From: Rehmannia glutinosa
Taxonomy: Eukaryota; Streptophyta; Magnoliopsida; Lamiales; Orobanchaceae
Direction of reading: 5' to 3'
DNA: 64,000 bases
Assembly (NCBI GenBank): GCA_016081115.2
Contig: JABTTQ020003017.1
Span: 124,001-188,000, forward strand
A model generated the notes under the pieces. It searched no databases. It was not told where the DNA came from and saw only the letters and a list, made by a program, of their open reading frames with translations. The translations under genes and the position numbers were made by a program. Every line of letters starts with the position of its first letter. Positions within the stretch are counted from its first letter, which is position 1. Positions 1-11,842 of the stretch are shown piece by piece.

Positions 1-1450
1 AACAACCATGCTGAAATCTAGGCACTAATTTCTTACTAACCAATTAATTGGTTTGGAATGATTAATCCAAATTAAGATGATCATTATTTATTGACATAAG
101 AATAGTTATTTCTTTGTTTTATATTGTTCTTTCTGTTTTCAGGTATGAGCTAACTATTTCTTAATTTATTTAAATTGTAACTCATTCTTGACCTCTTATT
201 TTATATATTAATTTCCAAACTCACTACTTATATAATTTAATTCATCAAGCACTAACTTTTTTGCACCAAAGCCATTTTTATATCAAATTAAGCTATAGTT
301 CAAAATTTTGAATGGATGGGGTTGAAGTTAGAGGCTTAGAGCCCACCTCTTTGTTTAATATTAACAAAGTTCCAATATTTTATAATGTGAAATGTCCACA
401 ATCCAGCTGGTTGATATAATTGTAATCAAATAAACAAAACCTTGGATTTGCTTAAAATCAGCATAAAAGTTGGTGGAACCAAATATCTAATGGGCCATAA
501 GAGAGATTTATTTGTTAATCTCACCATTGATTTTTACTAGCACATTAATCTTTTTGTCAATCAAACGACGTCGTACATCAAATAAGACCATACCATGCAT
601 ATTTGTGTCGTTATCTCTTTTAACATGCTCATCTACGCATCCGCAAGTGGATTTAGTTTTCCTTTTTTGCGTGTTAATGGTTGTTCTTGCGATGCTGAGT
701 GATATGAAAATATAAGGGATAGTTACAAAAACTACCCTCAGAATTGAGTTGATTATAGAAGAATCCAGAGACGTCTAAGAATTATAAAACTCACGCACGT
801 AACTGAGCATGTTAGAGCTTAGGGCTCCAAACATGCATTCAGAGGTCCAAAATCTCTATATATAATATATGCTATGGTGATTTTTGGCTTTTGAAATATT
901 GTTGTCTTGCATGCATATTAATTTTTATTTATTGATTGTCTTAATATATGAATATTAGTTTGTCAGTTGATAAAATATTGTTGTATTGCGATCACTATTC
1001 TTAATTAATTATGTTGTCTCGCTAAAGTAATTATTTCATCTGGTAGGTATTGAGTCGTTTGTATTTTAATTGATTTTTCGACCCTTTGTTTAGAGTAATA
1101 TTTTAGGATAAAAAAATTGGTCACTATAAACGCCAATTTTTTAGAATCTTGTGAAGACTGAAGCACATATCTCACCTTGAGTCAAAACCCCCGTTAAGAT
1201 TTGATTATGTATTAGATGTAAGGGGTAACTAATAATTTTATAAATGAAAGGGGGCGCTTGAAATACTTTTACTTATAAAAGTGTAAACTCTAACACAGAA
1301 TCAAATGAATTTTTTTATGTTTAAAAAATCTCTGGTTTTTTTTATTAATTTAAACCTCATTGATAGTTTTGTAATTATCTCAAAATGTAATAGTATTAAG
1401 GTAACAATTAAGGTATAATTTTACTTTTGGTACCCAAAGTAATAGCGGTT
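1..1450. other. AT-rich intergenic, no gene seen
   Basis: I see no coding similarity, RNA gene or well-bounded repeat here. The only open frames are short and low-complexity. Confidence 0.6.
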
Positions 1451-2156
1451 TTCACTTTTGGTACCCGCTTTTTGGGGCTTATCATTATTAGTACTCAATG
1501 TTTCAAAATTCATTCCTTTTTGGCACGTTCCATTAGTCAACCGTTAAAAACTAACGGTTGACCAACTGTAGCAGGTTTCCACGGTTGGCGCATGCTTCAC
1601 GGCGTCTTCAGCGCCGATTCCGGCGACCCCAAGTGTCGTGCAACCACTCATTTTGAGTGTATCCGTAAGCACTATAATGCTCAGTGGTCAATTTCATGAT
1701 TTGAGTTCATCTCCGATGCCGATTGGCAATAATTCAAAAAACCCAAAGTTTAATTTAAATGCCAAATTACATCCAAGATACTTCCCCAAATCCAAAATTG
1801 AGCATACCATCGTCTTCCTCATCTTAAGGTGCACAAAGCCCACTCCTCAATCGGTTCGATTTGTCCCCCCCCCAAACCAAAAATGCACAAAAGGGGATCT
1901 TAAAATCAATTTTCCGACCTTTAGAGGCCCGTATATCCATGTTGCCAGTCGAATTGGCCTCCGGCCAAGAAGACAAAGTTGCTCAAGATAAAATTTTGAG
2001 TCAGAATTCACCACCCCCGTCCAACATTGCTCCGACTCCGGCCGGTCAACCGATAGTCTTTAACGGTTGAGTAACGGAACGTGCCAAAAATGAGTGAATT
2101 TTGAAACGTTAGATACTAATAATAATAAGCCCCAAAAAACGGGTACCAAAAGTGAA
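1451..2156. mobile_element. Non-autonomous long-TIR element (MULE-like MITE)
   Basis: Arms of about 110 bp at 1451-1562 and 2044-2156 are inverted copies of each other. They share the phrases TTCACTTTTGGTACCCG, GGGGCTTAT and GGCACGTTCC, ending near the CAACCGTTAAA motif. The interior is more GC-rich than the flanks and codes for no recognised domain; the overlapping short open frames look accidental. The long arms and lack of coding capacity suggest a Mutator-type MITE. I could not find a convincing 9-bp target duplication (flanks AATAGCGGT and TATTTATTT), so superfamily assignment is inference. Confidence 0.7.
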
Positions 2157-3281
2157 TATTTATTTTTTATTGATTTAGCCCCCAAAAATTATTTAGCCCC
2201 TTAAAGTTACGGGTCTGGCTCCGCCCCTGACTAATACTTTGGGTTAAATTTATCCCTAACCATTAACAAACATGGTGGGGACCTCGGATTTAAACATGGG
2301 TATTAGAAGAAGTTAATTGCTTTATTTGGGTCCGTAGACGCGTTTTGATTGGCCAATAGCGACATAGCCGTTGAGATTATCAAGGAAAGATGTTAATTAA
2401 TTATGTATTATCATGACACAAGACGACAAGTTAAGCACAAGTCATTTGAGGAAGAGATCTACACAAGCTAGCACTTACTTGGGAGGATGGAAAAAGACGA
2501 CCAATTTTTTTTTCTTTTTTTTTTGGAGGCGAAGAAGACCAATTTTTGCTTTGAAATGTTCTAAGTAATTTTGTCAAAAAGAAAGAAATTCCTCAATAAC
2601 CAGCCCATTATTGGAAATTTGTTCTTAAAAAAGTGGGCGTCGACCCGACTTTGGCCAAAATTTCAGTAGAAAAAGAGATTATTTCTCGACTCGACTTTTC
2701 AGTTTTGTTTCATAATTGTAGTTCTAACAAGTTGTAATAGTTAGATTCTGCATTTTTTGTAATTTTCAGTTTTTATTTATTTTGTTAATCACCCGTTGTT
2801 GAAGGCTTTTCATTTCTGTAATCGATTGTACTTTACATATATGTCTTGAATTAATCAGATAAGATAATTTATTCAGTTTTATATGAACTTTGCACTATCA
2901 TGACACATTGACTTAATTGAAGTGGTCTTGAAAATATGTTGTCCTTGTCTCATGGGGCTTGAGAAATCCAGGTATATATGATTAATTTTGTGTCAAATGT
3001 TAATCTTTTGTGTGCTCGAGAAATACTCAATTAAATGGTCTTAATACTATAATACAAGAAGTATTATAATTATAAATCATCGACTAATCAATGATTATTA
3101 TTTTATTATATAAGGCCCAAATTTCAGTGCTGGTCTTCAAATTTCACTAATCTAAACTTTAGTTTAGCTGAGTAAATTAATAATGCAAAAGATAGTGATT
3201 TTTTCATTTACTTTGTTATATAACATATTTTCCTCAGGTATTTGACTTGAATTTGATTAAGTAGTCTAGACAAGTTGAGAA
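2157..3281. other. Intergenic with a fragment of a hAT-type MITE terminus
   Basis: No gene is seen. Around 2205-2230 the sequence TCTGGCTCCGCCCCTGA is the reverse complement of the terminus of the hAT MITE found at 6358-6538, so a truncated relative lies here. The rest is AT-rich and unassigned. Confidence 0.45.
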
Positions 3282-3435
3282 AAATAAAATTAAAATGAGG
3301 GTTGTTATACAAACGGTCAAACCATGGTATAGGAAGAAATATATAGGGAAATTTAACTTGTGGAGAAAAGTTAAAATGATGGTTGTTACAAACGGTCAAA
3401 CCATGGAATAGGAAGCAATAGGAAAATTTTTCTTT
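3282..3435. repeat. Imperfect tandem duplication, about 80-bp unit
   Basis: Two neighbouring copies (about 3282-3360 and 3363-3435) share GGTTGTTA followed by ACAAACGGTCAAACCATGG and a degenerate GATAGGAAG tail. No coding function is visible. Confidence 0.7.
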
Positions 3436-3787
3436 ATAGGGATTTGACAAAAAAATATATATTCACACATGAACTTTATGGCTTAAGTAATATTGGTAAG
3501 AACGATTCAATTATATAATATAGGACATTTCTTCTTGAATACTTACTATGGTACAAAAAAAATTCCTTAGCTAGCAAGATTTTTTATTTAGTAAATGACT
3601 TCAATTCAAGACTTGATTCTAAATTCTTCCATTTACCATGAATAATTCATCAATTTATCGTATTTGTGGTAAATATCCTTAATCATGAAAATTTGTCACT
3701 GTTTTTTAGGGGTAAGGGGCGTAATTAATTGTAACTAATGTTGAAATGATAAATAAATTAGATCGATTCTGTATTGTTTCAAAGAGG

Positions 3788-3945
3788 TAGTATTATATGA
3801 GACCGTCCCAAGGGTTTATGTCCATGACACGGATCCTATAAAACACAGAAAATATAGGTGCTTTTTATGGATTTATTTGGTTTTTTTTAGTTCTATTTAC
3901 ATATAGGATTCTATGAATAATGCTCATGAGACCATATCATATAAT
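3788..3945. mobile_element. Short TIR element of the ATATGAGACC type
   Basis: TATTATATGAGACCG at the left is matched by the reverse complement of GGTCTCAT-type sequence at the right (TGAGACCATATCATATAAT). The ends resemble those of the larger elements at 5394-17042, suggesting a short internally deleted relative. Confidence 0.4.
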
Positions 3946-3986
3946 TTTTTGCCTATTCAAATTTTAAGTTCCAACTCAATATATCT

Positions 3987-4254
3987 AGAGTTCCAAAGTA
4001 ATTTTTTTAATAAGTTGGGAGTAGTAGTTGAAGGGGAGGAGATAAATTTCAAATAAACTGAAAGATACAGGGTTCATAAGGGTGTAGAGTTCCAAAGTAA
4101 TTTTTTTAATAAGTTGGGAGTACTGGTTACAGGGGAGGAAATAAATTTCCAATAAACTGAAAGATACAGGGTTCGAACCCTGGTTAATATCCTTATAAAG
4201 GGTGAGTGATACCACTTGAGCTACAAGCTAGTGGTGTAGAGTTCCAAAGTAATT
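3987..4254 (-). mobile_element. Two tandem tRNA-derived SINEs with a triplicated target site
   Basis: The 17-bp string AGAGTTCCAAAGTAATT occurs at 3987-4003, 4086-4102 and 4238-4254. Between the second and third copies lies a minus-strand SINE with box A (TAGCTCAAGTGG, near 4213-4226) and box B (GGTTCGAACCC, near 4169-4179), then a body ending in an A-rich tail. Between the first and second copies is a second body that lacks the box A/B head, so it is 5'-truncated. This is best read as two insertions at the same duplicated site, or one insertion followed by unequal duplication. Confidence 0.65.
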
Positions 4255-5132
4255 ATAAAGCAAGAATTTTATTTTTTGACAAGAAAAATAATTTTATTAA
4301 AAAATTTAAACTAGCAATACATCGATAGAAGACAGAAACAAATCTGTTAAAATCCATAAAACATGAAACTATCAAAATATTCATAACATCTAGGTTAATA
4401 ACAAAAAAATCGGCTGAAAGCTTACAATTTTGAAAATTCTATAGTTCTTAGAATACCTAAGATTTCTAATCTCCAACCTAGTGAAGACCATAATCTGATC
4501 TATTATCTCTGTCGGATCGAAAATTTACTTGTCTGAATTGTTCGCACAAGAAAAAACACCGCAGCAAGACAGTGACAATCCAAATGCCGCACTAGATGGC
4601 GAAGTCACAAACAAAAAAACAAACAAACAAATAATCCAGATTTAGGTGACAAAATCACTTATTTAGTAAAATAAATTTGTAAAAAAATGTAGATTGGGTG
4701 ATTTTAGGCCAACAATTGCCAAAATCACCCATTATCAGTGAAGAGCGAGAAGAGAGCAAAAGTTAGAGAGTTTGAGAGAAAATGAGGTTAGGTTTTTTTT
4801 AGTTTTAGCAAGTATTTTATTTGTAACACTAAAAACAAATTAATAGAAACGTTGCATCTATGATTTTGTTTGTGTTATTTAATTTTTGGTGTTTCAAATT
4901 CATAGAATCAAAGTTTTATGTTAGTTGGGGAATGACAAACTTTTCACATGCACCCTGCTGCATCCTTTTCTTCCTTTTGTTCCACTCTTCAAACTCAACA
5001 TATGTATGAGCCACATTTGAAAGCACGTACAAGGTCTAAAGTTTTCACTAATAAACAAAATATGAACCCTCATTTGTCATATGCAACCCACTATAAACAG
5101 CTGCATATAATAATCCCCAGAAAAAGACAATA

Positions 5133-5165
<33 letters not shown>

Positions 5166-5393
5166 ATATATCAGTAACAAAAAAGCAGAATGTTACATAC
5201 ATATTGAGAGAAAGTGGATGTGTCATGTGTGTGGGGTGATGGTGACGTGTGATGAAGACAAGATTGATATGATGGGATGAGAAGACTGATAGATCTTGTA
5301 AAAAATAAACAGCTAAATAAAGTGTATTTCTGGAAAGAAAAAAAATCAGTTCATATTATTATTTGAGTAGCATACAAAGATTGAAAAGTGAAA
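4255..5393. other. Intergenic, AT-rich, no gene seen
   Basis: No domain, RNA gene or bounded element is recognised. A pure (TA)n run lies at about 5130-5149. Confidence 0.5.
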
Positions 5394-5676
5394 TATATAT
5401 ATATATATAAGAATTGGTTCAAATGAGACCAAGTTCTTTAGGTGAGACCGTAGGAATATATCGTGATCATTGGATTTAAACGAATAACAGTCCAGATTTT
5501 TCCTCTTATTTTTAGTAGGCGTCGGATTTATTGGAGGATTAAGGATAATTTGGTATTTTTGAAATTAATAAAATCTTACCATATTTCTCTCCCGCGATTT
5601 AAGGTATCAGTTACATTTTTAAAACATATGCCTATTCAGTTTTCTTTCTCAATCCATTTCACGTCTCTGTTCATTT

Positions 5677-6340
5677 CTAAGTATACACAATAACAAAACT
5701 ATATATGCAATATTCATATTCTAAATAAGCACACTATTAAAATTTAATATAATACACTTTGTTCATGCTAAATATGCAAATTTGGAATATTATATAAGCA
5801 GAACATAAATATGCAGTATGCAAGGTATAAATTATAAGGACCAATGCCTAATGTATTTTAATATTTTACTTGTTTAGTTCTAAGTATACACAATAACAAA
5901 ACTATGTATACAATATTCATATTCTAAATAAGCACACTATTAAAATTTTAATGTAATACACTTTGTTCATACTAAATATGCAGATTTGAAATTTTCTTGT
6001 TTTGTTCTAAGTATACACAATAATTAACAAACCTATATATGCAATATTCCTATTCTAAATAAGCACACTATTAAAATTTTAATGTAATACACTTTGTACA
6101 TACTAAATATGCAAATGTGTAACACTACATATGCACAACATAAATATGCAGTATGCATGGTATAAATCATAAGGACCAATGTCTAATGTATTTTCAATAT
6201 TTTTCTTGTTTTGTTCTAAGTATACACAATAACAAACCTATATATTCAATATTCGTTTTCTAAATAAGCACACTATTAAAATTTTAATGTAATACACTTT
6301 GTTCATGCTAAATATGCAAATTTGGAACACTATATATGCA
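5677..6340. repeat. Minisatellite of TATGCA / TAAGCA-containing units
   Basis: About four irregular units begin with TTCTAAGTATACACAATAA at roughly 5677, 5877, 6005 and 6215. Each continues through ATATGCAATATTC, AATAAGCACACTATTAAAA and TAATACACTTTGT. Unit length varies (about 130-210 bp) because of internal deletions. Confidence 0.75.
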
Positions 6341-6357
6341 AAACATAAATATACAGT

Positions 6358-6538
6358 CAAGGGCGGAGCCAGAAATAAAAACGGGGTGGGCCGATACACG
6401 AAAATGGGATGAGCCGAAACACGAAAATCATATAAACTATAATTAAAATTTTTTTAAGAAAAATATTTTCTACTGTAAAAAAAATTAAAAAATGGGGGGG
6501 GTCGGGCCTCGGAGTGGCCCCCCCTCTCTCCGCCATTG
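6358..6538. mobile_element. hAT-type MITE (181 bp) with perfect 8-bp target duplication
   Basis: Flanked by TATACAGT at 6350-6357 and again at 6539-6546. The ends CAAGGGCGGAGCC and CTCCGCCATTG are an imperfect TIR. An 8-bp duplication is the hAT signature. It sits in the minisatellite-bearing element and is therefore younger than it. Confidence 0.8.
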
Positions 6539-6933
6539 TATACAGTATGCAGAGCATAAATTATGCAGTATATTGATTTTTGGCGAGTTTGATCCAATGG
6601 AAGAATTTGCAGAATCGGAGCAGGATGATTTTTGATCGCGATGCAGAGTGTTGTTGTGAAGAAGAAAGCAAAGGGTTGATTGTGTGATTAAGGGAACGTG
6701 ATCAATAACAAATCACGTCCCTAATTTGTAGGGCGCGCTTATTTTGGGATTTTCATATATCCCTATTTTACCGCTGCAAGTGTATAATTTCCTTCCAATA
6801 GGTGTATATATTTGGTGTATATATCTTGGACCCTCGATTTTTTCTTATGGTGTAGGTCTGTCCATACGGTCTCACCTAGGAGGGTGGTCTCACAGTATCT
6901 CCTCACTATATATATATTGGGATTGGATCAAAT

Positions 6934-8406
6934 TGTAAGTCCAAGCGGCTACGATAATCTAGAGGGGGGGTGAATAGATTATCTCCATCTTTTCGATTTC
7001 GCCCTCTTTTTATACCCAAATGCTCAAACAAAATAATCAAGGTGTGGAATATAAACAACACACGTCGATTTAAAGAGGTTCAACCCACCTAGTGGCCTAA
7101 TCCTCTACCACCCCAAAGATATCCAGGGATGGATTTCGAAAAGAAAAAGAATTTTATTAATTACCAAAATTAATACAAATTCAACTTACAACACCTTGAA
7201 GAGCACCACACTCTTCTTCAACACCACCTTTGGAGATTACCACAATCTCCCTTTGAAGATTACCACAATCTTCCTTCCACGGCACCTTGTGAAGATTACC
7301 ACAATCTTCAACCTTGAAGAATACCAAATTCTTCAACACCTCAATAAGAAGATTACCACAATCTTCTTCACCTATCACCTAGATCATCCAAGTGTGTTCT
7401 TACCACAAGAACACTCACACAAGGATATCTTGTGTTTGAATGATAACCAAAAATCAAGATTACAACTCAATAATGAATAATACAATTTGAGTGCAAGGTG
7501 TAATCAAGAATAACCTAGACACTCAAAGATGTGAAAGTGATAAGCTATGCAATTTTACAACAAGAATAATAACAATGAAAGACCAAGTGTTTGCTTGAAG
7601 TGTATCTTGTTGTGTTGTATCTCAATTGTTGTTTTTGGTTGCTCCAAAACTTCTTCTATTTATAGGAGATGATTGATCAAGCATAGGCTCCTCTTGGGGA
7701 TTGAAAATCTCACAGAAAAATACAATTAAAATCAAGAATATAGCTGTTAGAAATCAATCCCACAATTTAAGGAAATGTGTCCGTGAAACGGTCATATTTT
7801 TTGTCATTCGATACACAGCAGGCGACGGTCGCACGTAAATAAGATAAAATGAGAACACTTAGAAAATTACAACAGGCGACGGTCGACGAGGCTTCGACCG
7901 GTCGACCCTGCCTCAACCGGTCCCCCTTACCAAAAAATCAAAGAGGTTTTGTTCTTTTAAATGAAATGAAACTTGCAGTACCGGTCCGACACATTGGCTG
8001 GCTGGTCGACCGCTTGTTTTTTTACTCCCGTCTCATTTTTCTTTCTCGAAACATCTTCGTGTACGGGTTGCCTATAGCGGCATCGGTCGACTCACGAGAC
8101 AGAAATGTTGTCCAATTTTTGTCGAAAAATAAAACTCAAGAAATACTCCCGAAAATTTAGTAAAAACATTTTAAACCAATCGGGAGTATTTAGACAACAT
8201 TTAGAAATCTAGTTTAGGAGTAAAAAGTCCATTGATGTAAAATCATTAAAAGTGTTGTCCATTATTATCAAACATAAACTAGGGAAATACTCAGGAAAAT
8301 ATTAAAACCATTTTAAATCATTTAGGAGTATTTGGACAACTTTAAAAACATTGTTTTGGTGACAAAATAAAATCATCAAAATTAAGATAAAAACATGTAT
8401 CAAACA
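6934..8406 (-). repeat. 3' LTR of the pol-less retrotransposon
   Basis: 1473 bp, bounded TGTAAGTCC and CATGTATCAAACA in plus orientation. It contains an array of short hairpins (GAAGATTACCACAATCTTC-type, 7196-7375) and a cluster of CGACCGGTCGAC-like palindromes (7825-8095), many disrupted by small indels compared with the other LTR. Confidence 0.9.
7196..7375. repeat. Array of short inverted repeats in the LTR
   Basis: Five or six units of the form GAAGATT-ACCACA-ATCTTC follow each other, each a 6- to 7-bp stem with a short loop. The other LTR has the same array (13566-13725) with one unit fewer. Confidence 0.75.
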
Positions 8407-9652
8407 ATCTCCCTTTTTGATGATTACAAACCAAAACAATCTTTACACAAACTAAGAGATCAATTTTTAGAAATGATTTTCCGGTAAAAATATTTGACCG
8501 TTTGGAAGCAACCAAAATTTCCAAAAATATTAAAGCAACAAAGTAGGGAGTAAATATTTATCAATAATAAGCACAAGCTCCCCCTATCAACAAGCATATC
8601 AAGAATAATGTAAAAGCAATTTTCCATAAGCAAAAAGCTTTAGCTTTTACAATTTGTTCAAGAGCTTATAAGCTCCCCCTGTCACAAAACATCATTAATC
8701 AATTATATAAGTCCATCAAGCAACAATTGTACTAAGAACAAATCACGACTTATGGCTTTTATGAGCCATAGCTTATAGCTTTTATGACAAGCTTTTATTA
8801 GCTTCTTTGAGCTAATGAGCCAATATCTTGTTTCTCCCCCTTTGAAATCATCAAAAAGAATGTTAGGATGGTGAAAACACCATACAATGATATCAAAGCG
8901 CGCCAAAGGGACGGTTTAAAAACCGTTGAGCAATTAAAGCATAATAATCCAAAGAAAATGGGAGAATTTTAACATAAGAGATCCATAAGCTCATAGTAAG
9001 CTAAAAACATGATTTCAAAAAGATTCTAAGACATTTTGAAGCAAGAGAATCATGTAGAGGTTGAAAGTTTCATTGCGATATTTCAACAAACACCTTGTGT
9101 GCATAAAAAATAAAAGCCTTTGCATATAGTCCTTGTAAAGGTTTCAAGCCAAAAAAATTTCATATCATCAATCAACCTCATTCCAAAACTCAAAAAGATC
9201 ATATGCACCATATGCAATAATTTGTTCATCAAAAAAGAGCTCAAAGTAGATTCTCAAGGGTTCAACCCAATTGAGATAAGCTAAGAATGATCAAGGCATT
9301 ACAAATGCCAAAAATTAGAGCATCCATCAAGTAATAAGTCATGCCTAAAACAATATATGTATCAAATGTCAAATGTCCCAACATGTCCATCTAAGCATAA
9401 TGATCAAAGTATCGTTAAGCACTTTTACCATCAAGTACTTCATACCAATTATCAAACAATGCTTAAATTAGAGTATTTTTACCATCAAATACTCCATCAA
9501 AATCATGATTATCTACAAGTCATCATCAACTTGCAATTTTAACCCTTTAAGAAAACAAGCAAATATCATTAGTACAAATGAGTTTTACAAAAGTTCATTA
9601 AAGTACAAAGCAACAATAATGAAAATGCTAGAAAGTAAAAGGGGTGGGGACA
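8407..9652 (-). other. Noncoding tail of the retrotransposon, with polypurine tract
   Basis: The minus strand at 8408-8418 reads AAAAAGGGAGA directly before the LTR, a typical polypurine tract for second-strand priming. The rest is AT-rich without a supported coding frame. It has recurring GCTTATAAGCTC/CTCCCCCT words near 8580-8830. Confidence 0.65.
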
Positions 9653-10988
9653 TCATTCCTCATCCGAGGAGAAGCAAGATCCGGGAATAAAATCCTTGAT
9701 AAATTTCTTCAATTTGCCGATAGACTTTTGCATTTTGGAGGTCTTTTGCTCCAAAGCCTCATATCTCGTCTCATGAAAAGCCCTCATCTCATCAAATTCG
9801 GCTTGAGTATACCTCCTAGGCGGTTGAGCACCGGTATTACCCTCCGGATTGCTCGGTTCACCCTCTTCCGCCAATCTTGCGGCCTCGGCGTCATCAAAGT
9901 AATCATTAGGATCGGGGACTCTTAACCTCTTCCTCTAGCCATTTTGGTTGGTTGGATGTCCATATTATTGCAAGATCGTGACCATTTGGGAGATATTGTC
10001 AATGTCAAGTCATTTTGAAATACTTCCGAGTTACACTCCGATGAAGGAAGTCCCGATTGAATAAGAAGTTTACAAATCCAATTTCCCATAACTAACTTCT
10101 TATTACCTTGAGTGATGGACTCGATTAGACATTGAATAAGTATGGCACCAAAGTTAAGTGGTTCCCTCCTAGCAATCTTATACGTCAAAAAGTAATCCAT
10201 GTTGCTAGGCATCTTTCCCGACTTACCACAAATGCAATATGCGACAATGACCGACAAAATACGATGCTCAAGTGTCATTGCCAACAAAGAGTACTTTGGC
10301 CATACTCCCAAATACGTCTTTACTTCTTTCATTGACACCCCCAACATTTCATCATTCCAAGTCCCACAAGAGAAATAATCCCAACCACCTTCTCTAACAC
10401 GTAAAAACCGGCAAATATCATTGGGAGTCCATCTAAAATGTCGTCCCCTTATAAGAGAATTTACGGCTATAGGCTTCCTTTCAACATCATATTCGACCCA
10501 CATATTGGCATAGAAGAGTTGGATAATATCATCATCATACAACATATAAGCATGTTCCCATAAATACATCTAACCTTGCTCCTCAAAAAATCCTCTAATA
10601 GTAGGATACTCATTTGTAAATGAACTAAAACGACACATTTTAGTCCGAGCAATAGACTTTCCTCCCATTCCCGAGTCCTCATAATACCATTCCGCATATT
10701 TATTGATGAAATTAAGAACATTGTGGGAATTAGGGGCTTGAGTAACAAATGATTTTTTACCTTTCGCCCAACGGCAATTTTGGAGCGAAATCGTTCCGCG
10801 TAGCTCGGAAATTTGGGCCCGAGAGAGAATGGGATTTTGAACATCATCACCTTCTTGAGCCACGTTTCTTTGAGCGGCTCGAATATTCCTTTGTTTGCTT
10901 CCTCTTGCCGATTTCTTGACGAACCCTCTCCGCCCCTTCTACGCTTGGAGATGGGATTTCGACCGGTGGAATTCTTTGGAGGAGCCAT
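9653..10988 (-). pseudogene. Downstream extra gene of the retrotransposon, resembling the 'putative plant transposon protein' family
   Basis: Read from ATG at 10988, this gives about 440 residues. A basic Ser/Arg-rich N-terminus (starts MAPPKNSTGRNPISKRRRGG) is followed by a central segment with LFYANMWVEYDVE and VNSLIRGRHFRWT. That pattern resembles the plant transposon/retroelement domain Pfam lists as putative plant transposon protein. The C-terminus is an acidic, coiled-coil tail ending in CFSSDEE. It is broken by a frameshift near 10865-10910, an in-frame TAG at 10570-10572 and a second frameshift near 9922. It sits where Sireviruses carry their envelope-like gene, between (absent) pol and the 3' LTR. 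The 120 bp upstream looks like a plant 5' leader. Function is unknown; family assignment is from memory of motif shape and moderately sure. Confidence 0.6.
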
Positions 10989-11842
10989 ATATGTAAGATT
11001 CTTGTGAAAATAAGAAGATTAGCAACAAGAATCGAGAAAAATGATGAAAGATTGAAGATTTTGAGGGAAGGGGATGATATTACGCTGTTAAGGGTTTTGA
11101 GAAGTTTTCTTCGTCTGTTTTACAACTGAGGACATAAAGTTTTTAACTAGCAAAAATGGCATGGGCGGACGGTCGAGGTATGGGGCGACGGTCGATGTGC
11201 GGCGACGGTCGCCCCGCTTTGACCGGCCCCAGTGATTTTCTTACTCCCGAGTTTTCCAAAATTCGATTTTTCACCCCAAAAGTTTTAAAACTTTGCAAAA
11301 AGATAATTTTGGACTATATCCAACAAATAGGGGTTTTGGGAAAACGTAAATATGAGAAAATCGAGACTTAGCGAGTAGTGCCCTTTTAAGAGAATTTTTG
11401 CAAAATCATTTAGGGGCACTTAAGGGGTTAAAGTGAAATATCTGGAAAGATATGTGCATAAGCATAATATCGAGTTTTTTTTTTAAAAAAAATACGAGTA
11501 GACATACCTCGATAGTTTAAGAAACTTGATGACGTAATAGCCAATGAGTATGAAATATGTATCCTACACAATTCTTAGAACATATCTAGCACAAATCATA
11601 ATGATGAAAATGTAGGCTAGTAATAGAAGATATCAAAAAGAGCTTATGCTATAAAATTTCATGAGAGATGATAAGCTAAAAATGCTCAATAATTTTAGAA
11701 AATCATGCAAGGTCTCTTTTAAAAAATTTTGAAACTCACAAATATATAAGAGACCTATATTAAAAATAAATACTTGAAGACTCATTTAGCAATTAAAAAC
11801 ATGCATAAAAATAAAATGCATATATAAATGGGGAGATACGGT
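10989..11842 (-). other. Region where pol should be; no pol sequence seen
   Basis: Between gag and the downstream gene there are only about 850 bp. Reading both strands, I find no DSG protease, no integrase HHCC or DDE motif, no YVDD box and no RNase H. Minus-strand 11110-10989 is T/C-rich and leader-like. GC-rich repeats of GGCGACGGTCG type lie at 11160-11230, echoing the LTR palindromes. Confidence 0.6.

Larger units (their letters stand above)
5394..6915. mobile_element. (TA)n-bounded inverted-repeat element, copy 1
   Basis: The left end runs (AT)n, then AATTGGTTCAAATGAGACC and AGGTGAGACCGTA. The right end is its inverted counterpart (TACGGTCTCACCTAGG, GGTCTCACAGTATC, (AT)n). Between the arms lie a long minisatellite (5677-6340), a nested hAT MITE (6358-6538) and a short GC-richer stretch (6570-6700). 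No transposase is present. The superfamily is not clear, because the TA-rich ends hide any target duplication. Confidence 0.55.

Noticed and set aside
4150..4235. Possible tRNA gene on the minus strand
   Set aside because: Box A and box B are present, but there is no acceptor stem pairing or anticodon arm, and the unit is bounded by target duplications with an A-rich tail: a SINE.
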